Below, piece by piece: positions 5,390 to 9,380 of a stretch of DNA of 9,380 bases. This DNA is from Candidatus Zixiibacteriota bacterium. GTDB taxonomy: Bacteria > Zixibacteria > MSB-5A5 > JAABVY01 > JAHJOQ01. The stretch spans positions 1-9,380 of the forward strand of contig JAJRZO010000326.1 of assembly GCA_024275215.1 (NCBI GenBank), given 5' to 3'. Under the pieces are notes generated by a model. That model did no database searches, was not told where the DNA came from, and saw nothing but the letters and a program-made list of their open reading frames with translations. A program made the translations under genes and the position numbers. The stretch's first letter is position 1; every line of letters starts with the position of its first letter.

Positions 5390-7602
5390 TCTTCATCCTC
5401 CTTGCGAGGATAGTCGATGCGCGCATGGAACACGCCGATGAGCATATTTGCAAAACTCTCTTCGATCAGGCCAAGATCATGCATCGTCAATGCCGAATGC
5501 GAAAGTTCACCCGCCTGGAATTTGTCATTGATGATTCGCTTGATGACACTTCTTATGCGGCTTGGCGTCGGATCATCGAGGCTCCTGCTTGCGGCCTCGA
5601 CAGAATCGGCGAGCATCATAATCGCGGTCTCGCGAGAATTCGGCTTTGGACCGGGATAACGGAACTCGTCTTCGCTCAGATCGTTGTCTTCTCCCGACTC
5701 TTTAGCTTTGTTGTAGAAATATGTCATCAGCGTCGTACCGTGATGTTCCTCAATAAAATCAATGATTCTGTCCGGCAGGTTGTATTCCTCCGCGAGTTCA
5801 ACGCCTTTCTTGATATGAGAGCCGATAATCAGCGCGCTCATGGTTGGAGCGAGTTTTTCATGCTTATTCCTGATACCGCTTTGGTTCTCGATGAAATACT
5901 CCGAGATTTCCATTTTCCCTATATCGTGATAATACGCGCCAACTCTCGCAAGCAGCGCATTCGCGCCGATTGCTTCGGCTGCCTTCTCGCAAAGATTTCC
6001 GACAACTATAGAATGATGATATGTGCCGGGCGCCTCAATCGCAAGCCGTCTCAGAAGAGGATGGTTCATATCAGAAAGTTCAAGAAGGGTGACGTCTGTC
6101 GAAAGATTAAAGATTGACTCAAAAAACGGCAGAAATCCCATAACAAGTATCGGCGAGAGAACAGCATTGAGAATACCATAGCCGGCATCCTCCACTATTG
6201 ATCGCGTTTCACTGAATCTTAGATACTCGAGCAAATAGATTACTATAACATAGGTTATTGCAATATACAAAATCGATCGATAGAAATCCGATCTCCGCCT
6301 GACCACACGGACTGAGAAACAAGCAACCGTTCCCACCACAAAGCTTACCAGAGTGTAGGAAAAATCGAAATTGTGGAGAATACCTGCGACCAGTGCCAGA
6401 GTAAATGTTGCCATCAGCCCTATTTCGAGATCGAACAAAATGGCAAACAGCAGCGAACTTATGGCAAAAGGTATCAGATAGAACGACAAGCCCAGCTCCA
6501 GACCGACGACATGGTTGAGAACAACCTGAAGCAGGATCAGGAAAAGAACCGCCAGAAAATGCAGGTTAGTGAATGCCTCTCTGCGCTTAAAAAAGTATAG
6601 ATAAGCCGAGAATACCGCCAGCATGAATCCGATAAAGGCTGTACGCATCATTACCGGGAACACGAAACGCCAGAAACTTGCGTGTTCTTCGGTCGCTGCC
6701 CTGTATTCGGCAAGAGCATCGAGCCATTTCAGGTGGATCGCTTCGACCTTGTGGTTTCTCCTGAGGATAATATCACCAGCCTTGAATGATATTTCCTCTC
6801 TCGGTATCTGGGCGATAGCCAGAGTCTTTTCTCGTTCGGTCTGTGCGTAATCAACCGAAAGTGTCGGCTTGGCCAAAGCACTGACTACCTGACCGAAACG
6901 TCTGCTTATGAGAGTATCCTCTATGTCAAATGATCGAGCGATTAGTTCCTCGACATTGGCCAAAGTCGCAACCTGATCGCGCAGAAGGTTTATACGTTCA
7001 CCTGATCTCACTATGGCGACTTTCTGATGTTCTGAATCCTTCAGTATGGAACTGTCTTTGATCACTCCGGCATAGTACAAGTCCTGAACCGATTTGCGCA
7101 GAGCGTCTCTGAAATTTGCGATTGAATCTATCGAAAGTAAACCGCGCGCGATTTTACTATTGAATTCAGGAAACATCAATCGCAGTTGCCTGATCTTATG
7201 ACTAATCTGCGCCCGTGAATGCTGCAGCGACGATACCGTCGAGATCACAGAATCGAGACGAACCATTACACTGTCATATTTGAACTCATTGAAATCCAGT
7301 ATGAGCGGAAGATTCCTGACTGTCTCCCGAATCTCCTGTCTGAGCGTTTCAGGGCTTTTTTCAACGGGGAAATCAATTGGCGCGATAATATCCTCTGTTG
7401 TAATATCACCCAGTTGAGGAACCGAAATCGGCATGAACGAGATGCGTAGCGGATATATTGCGGTTATCACACCGGTGAGAATGATCAATGCAAGTATCTT
7501 GAAAACGAATCGAGGAGGCGATGCAACGCCATTGGAATGGGTTCGTGTAAGCTTAAGCTTTACCCTGATTAACCTTTTGATTCGTTGAAACAACTTGAAC
7601 AT
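5386..7602 (-). CDS. pgpH: PgpH/YqfF-type cyclic-di-AMP phosphodiesterase, 7TM-HD protein
   Basis: This 738-residue integral membrane protein belongs to the 7TMR-HD family, whose characterised member PgpH cleaves c-di-AMP to pApA. The order is: a basic cytosolic N-terminus; one membrane helix (about 34-52); a large extracytoplasmic 7TMR-HDED domain (about 60-305); seven membrane helices (about 313-495); and a cytosolic HD domain (about 518-725). The metal-binding residues of the HD domain are present: H529/H530 in the TYHHS motif, H559-D560 in YYHDIGKM, H596, H620-H621 in EEHHG, and D666 in LADSVEA. The enzyme is therefore probably active. The start is 12 nt after the phoH stop. Its ribosome site (AGGA, 7613-7616) overlaps the phoH stop codon. 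No diadenylate cyclase gene is in the window, so c-di-AMP as substrate rests on family knowledge. Confidence 0.9.
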   Translation of the reverse strand: MFKLFQRIKRLIRVKLKLTRTHSNGVASPPRFVFKILALIILTGVITAIYPLRISFMPISVPQLGDITTEDIIAPIDFPVEKSPETLRQEIRETVRNLPLILDFNEFKYDSVMVRLDSVISTVSSLQHSRAQISHKIRQLRLMFPEFNSKIARGLLSIDSIANFRDALRKSVQDLYYAGVIKDSSILKDSEHQKVAIVRSGERINLLRDQVATLANVEELIARSFDIEDTLISRRFGQVVSALAKPTLSVDYAQTEREKTLAIAQIPREEISFKAGDIILRRNHKVEAIHLKWLDALAEYRAATEEHASFWRFVFPVMMRTAFIGFMLAVFSAYLYFFKRREAFTNLHFLAVLFLILLQVVLNHVVGLELGLSFYLIPFAISSLLFAILFDLEIGLMATFTLALVAGILHNFDFSYTLVSFVVGTVACFSVRVVRRRSDFYRSILYIAITYVIVIYLLEYLRFSETRSIVEDAGYGILNAVLSPILVMGFLPFFESIFNLSTDVTLLELSDMNHPLLRRLAIEAPGTYHHSIVVGNLCEKAAEAIGANALLARVGAYYHDIGKMEISEYFIENQSGIRNKHEKLAPTMSALIIGSHIKKGVELAEEYNLPDRIIDFIEEHHGTTLMTYFYNKAKESGEDNDLSEDEFRYPGPKPNSRETAIMMLADSVEAASRSLDDPTPSRIRSVIKRIINDKFQAGELSHSALTMHDLGLIEESFANMLIGVFHARIDYPRKEDEE

Positions 7603-7614
7603 CAGAAACGATTC

Positions 7615-8583
7615 CTACCTGTTTTTTCTTTTCTCGTGCTTTTCATAAGCCTTGATTATTTCTCTTACAAGGCGGTGACGCACGACATCCGTTTCGTCCA
7701 GATAGATAAACTTGACGCCCTTGATATCCTTGAGAATAGTCCGCGCAGTTCTTAGACCTGATGTTCTGTTCTTGTCGAGATCAACCTGTGTGATGTCACC
7801 TGTGATGATTGCGCGTGAGTTGGTACCAAGTCGGGTAAGAAACATCTTCATTTGTGCCGTTGTCGCGTTCTGTGCTTCGTCGAGAATCACGAATGAGTTA
7901 TTCAGAGTCCTTCCTCGCATAAACGCAAGTGGTACAATCTCTATCACTCCGAGTTCGATCAGCTTTTTGATTTTTTCAGGTTCGACCAGATCATGCAGGG
8001 CATCGTAAACCGGTCGAAGGTATGGATCGACCTTGGCTCGAATATCACCTGGCAGGAATCCCAGCGATTCACCCGCTTCCACCGCCGGACGAGCCAGCAC
8101 GATTCGCTGCACACTCTTTTTCTTTAGTTCGGCCACCGCCATTGCTACGGCGAGATAGGTCTTGCCTGTACCTGCAGGACCGATGCAAAATACTATATCG
8201 AACTGTCCGACTGCCGCAGTATAGCGTTTTTGTCCGAGAGTTTTCGGGGCGATCGGTTCTTTCGCGAGCGTTGATATGACAGTATCAACATCAAGATCAT
8301 TGGCAGGTCCCTGACCGTTTTCCTTGATCATCATTATAGCATAGAACAAGTATCTCTCGGGAAGATCAAAATTCCGCTTGAGATATGTGGAGAGATCATC
8401 AAAAAGGCTGATTACTCTGTCGACTTCTTCATCAGGTCCTTCGATAGTGATTTCCTGACCACGCGCGAAAACCTTTGCGTCGAACTGATCCTCTATGATT
8501 CTGAGGTTGACATCGTTTCGACCAAAGAGTACTCGCAGATCGACATCATCCAGACTGATTTGCTTCTTGACAGTTTCTGTCAA
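7615..8583 (-). CDS. phoH: PhoH-like (YbeZ) P-loop ATPase
   Basis: This 322-residue cytosolic ATPase belongs to the PhoH/YbeZ family, a presumed RNA helicase-like partner of YbeY in rRNA maturation. A short N-terminal RNA-binding-like region (about 15-60, with LFGRNDVNLR and FARGQEITIEG) precedes the PhoH domain (about 108-312). Walker A is GPAGTGKT at 135-142 and Walker B is FVILDEAQN at 231-239. Conserved stretches follow at 162-182 (LARPAVEAGESLGFLPGD), 261-271 (TGDITQVDLDK) and 298-307. Length and domain order are normal. The start is a TTG: the frame is closed by a TGA at 8593-8595, and no ATG or GTG lies between that stop and residue 20. It is the first gene of the operon, behind its own predicted promoter. 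Confidence 0.93.
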   Translation of the reverse strand: MTETVKKQISLDDVDLRVLFGRNDVNLRIIEDQFDAKVFARGQEITIEGPDEEVDRVISLFDDLSTYLKRNFDLPERYLFYAIMMIKENGQGPANDLDVDTVISTLAKEPIAPKTLGQKRYTAAVGQFDIVFCIGPAGTGKTYLAVAMAVAELKKKSVQRIVLARPAVEAGESLGFLPGDIRAKVDPYLRPVYDALHDLVEPEKIKKLIELGVIEIVPLAFMRGRTLNNSFVILDEAQNATTAQMKMFLTRLGTNSRAIITGDITQVDLDKNRTSGLRTARTILKDIKGVKFIYLDETDVVRHRLVREIIKAYEKHEKRKNR

Positions 8584-8596
8584 ACTGAAGATTCAA

Positions 8597-8602
8597 CCTC
8601 CT
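8597..8602 (-). promoter_or_regulatory. Strong but distant ribosome binding site of phoH
   Basis: AGGAGG on the minus strand is the only Shine-Dalgarno sequence near the phoH start. It lies 13 nt upstream of the TTG at 8583, which is longer than usual. The frame offers no ATG, GTG or closer TTG. The only codon at a normal distance is ATC (8590-8592), a very rare initiator. The wide spacing together with a TTG suggests modest translation initiation. Confidence 0.55.
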
Positions 8603-8610
8603 GTTGCTCA

Positions 8611-8639
8611 ATAATATACTATATCGGCTTGTGGGTCAA
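8611..8639 (-). promoter_or_regulatory. Predicted sigma70-type promoter of the phoH-pgpH-ybeY-corC operon
   Basis: On the minus strand TTGACC (8639-8634, 5 of 6) and TATTAT (8616-8611, 5 of 6) are separated by 17 bp. The expected start near 8604 lies just before the AGGAGG at 8602-8597, giving a leader of about 20 nt. It sits in the 92-bp gap after aspS, so the operon can be transcribed independently. I found no good intrinsic terminator for aspS in that gap, so read-through from aspS is also possible. Confidence 0.6.
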
Positions 8640-8675
8640 AGCTCTTTTGCAGAGATGCTGCGTCGATTCAGTATC

Positions 8676-9380
8676 TCAATCTTTTTCCACAATACGCAGC
8701 TTTAGTTCATCAAGTTGCTTTTTGTCGATCGGGGATGGCGCGGCGTCCATAAGTGATTGTGCTGCTGTGGTTTTGGGGAACGCAATAACATCCCGGATCG
8801 ATGGAGTCCCGCACATCAGGGCAACAATCCTGTCGAGTCCCGGGGCAATTCCACCGTGAGGAGGCGCGCCAAATCTCAGCGCTTTCAGGAGAAATCCGAA
8901 GCGTTCGTCAGCTTCTTCGTCGCTCATGCCGAGAACATTGAGGATGCGCTGCTGCACATCGCTTCGATGATTTCGTATCCCGCCGGAGGCGATTTCCACG
9001 CCGTTCAGTACAAGATCATACTGATTTGCGCGAATCCGTCCCCAGGGATGATCCTCACCGAGTTCCTCTACAGATTGATTGAAACCATCTTCGAGAAGCT
9101 CCATATCTTCATCATGCGGTGAAGTCACTATATTGTGCATAGCATCGAAACGCTTTTCGTCATAGTTATATTCAAACAGCGGAAAATCCGTCACCCATAG
9201 AAAACGCCATGTCGAATCATCGACAAAACCAAAGCGGTTGCCAATGTCGCTCCTGAGTGCACCCAGCACCTTGTTTGCGATGGAAGCTCTATCGGCAACT
9301 ATGAACAGGATATCGCCGACACCAACATTACCGCGTTTGTAGATAGCCGAAAGTTCATCATCAGTGAGAAATTTAGCGAC
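8676..9380 (-). CDS. aspS: Aspartyl-tRNA synthetase, C-terminal part (cut by window edge)
   Basis: This class II synthetase charges tRNA-Asp (or tRNA-Asp and tRNA-Asn) with aspartate in the cytosol. The last 234 residues are in the window; the frame stays open to the right edge, and bacterial AspRS is usually near 590 residues. The fragment opens in the bacterial GAD insertion domain (GDILFIVADR at 22-31, LGALRSDIG at 39-47). It continues with WVTDFPLFEY (62-71), QYDLVLNGVEIASGGIRNH (120-138) and class II motif 3 (GGIAPGLDRIVALMCGT, 176-192, with the ATP-binding Arg). It ends with DVIAFPKTTAAQSLM, the usual AspRS finish. One variation is HNIVTSP (82-88) where many bacteria have HHPFTSP. Whether it is discriminating cannot be judged, because the anticodon-binding domain is outside the window. 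Confidence 0.95.
   Translation of the reverse strand, partial: VAKFLTDDELSAIYKRGNVGVGDILFIVADRASIANKVLGALRSDIGNRFGFVDDSTWRFLWVTDFPLFEYNYDEKRFDAMHNIVTSPHDEDMELLEDGFNQSVEELGEDHPWGRIRANQYDLVLNGVEIASGGIRNHRSDVQQRILNVLGMSDEEADERFGFLLKALRFGAPPHGGIAPGLDRIVALMCGTPSIRDVIAFPKTTAAQSLMDAAPSPIDKKQLDELKLRIVEKD

Noticed and set aside
5425..6117. Long plus-strand open frame of 230 codons opposite pgpH
   Set aside because: It lies antisense to the conserved HD domain coding region and has no recognisable protein features or ribosome site.
6931..6942. 12-bp match to the 1352-1367 palindrome (TGATCGAGCGAT) inside pgpH
   Set aside because: It lies within conserved coding sequence and lacks the second arm; probably chance. 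A similar 9-bp match at 1165-1173 was rejected for the same reason.
7310..7320. 11-bp match (AGATTCCTGAC) to the left-edge repeat element
   Set aside because: It is inside pgpH coding sequence, without the flanking CGG or a paired copy; likely coincidence.
8650..8662. Hairpin GCAG-AGATG-CTGC as aspS terminator
   Set aside because: The stem is only 4 bp and no U tract follows on the minus strand.

Overview
The window is 9.38 kb of bacterial chromosome with roughly balanced base composition (about 47-49% G+C by eye) and dense protein coding. It carries seven complete genes and the C-terminal part of an eighth. There are no rRNA or tRNA genes, CRISPR arrays or insertion sequences. The organism looks Gram-negative: there is a small secreted protein with beta-barrel-like strands, and a membrane-anchored VWA protein of a type common in the Bacteroidetes/Planctomycetes/FCB world. 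It also has a PgpH-type c-di-AMP phosphodiesterase, which is not restricted to Firmicutes. An FCB-related lineage, for example a Zixibacteria-like candidate phylum, fits, but this is inference without a database search.

Left part (1-3683). Bases 1-90 hold a cluster of copies of a 13-bp element in both orientations, two of which form a perfect 13-bp-arm hairpin. A short promoter region follows, then a TehB-like SAM methyltransferase gene on the plus strand (225-872). Next comes a divergent pair. On the minus strand is a 122-residue secreted protein of unknown function (960-1328). On the plus strand is a 724-residue membrane protein with a VWA domain and a glutamine-amidotransferase-like domain (1509-3683). 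Their shared 180-bp intergenic region has a plausible sigma70-type promoter for each gene. A perfect palindrome lies over the expected start point of the small gene.

Right part (3675-9380), all on the minus strand and read from high to low coordinates: aspS (partial, aspartyl-tRNA synthetase), then a strong predicted promoter, then a tightly packed operon phoH/ybeZ - pgpH - ybeY - corC/ybeX. Spacing inside the operon is 12 bp, then a GTGA overlap, then an ATGA overlap, so translational coupling is likely. This order combines the ybeZ-ybeY-ybeX RNA/ribosome-maturation cluster of proteobacteria with the phoH-yqfF(pgpH)-ybeY order of Firmicutes. It therefore places a cyclic-dinucleotide phosphodiesterase inside an rRNA-processing operon. 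The operon's last gene overlaps the end of the VWA gene tail to tail by 9 bp.

Most of the window is conserved housekeeping sequence, and I see no strong case for an entirely new system. The parts most worth a second look are the palindromic repeat cluster at the left edge, the divergent intergenic region with its operator-like palindrome, and the merged operon architecture.
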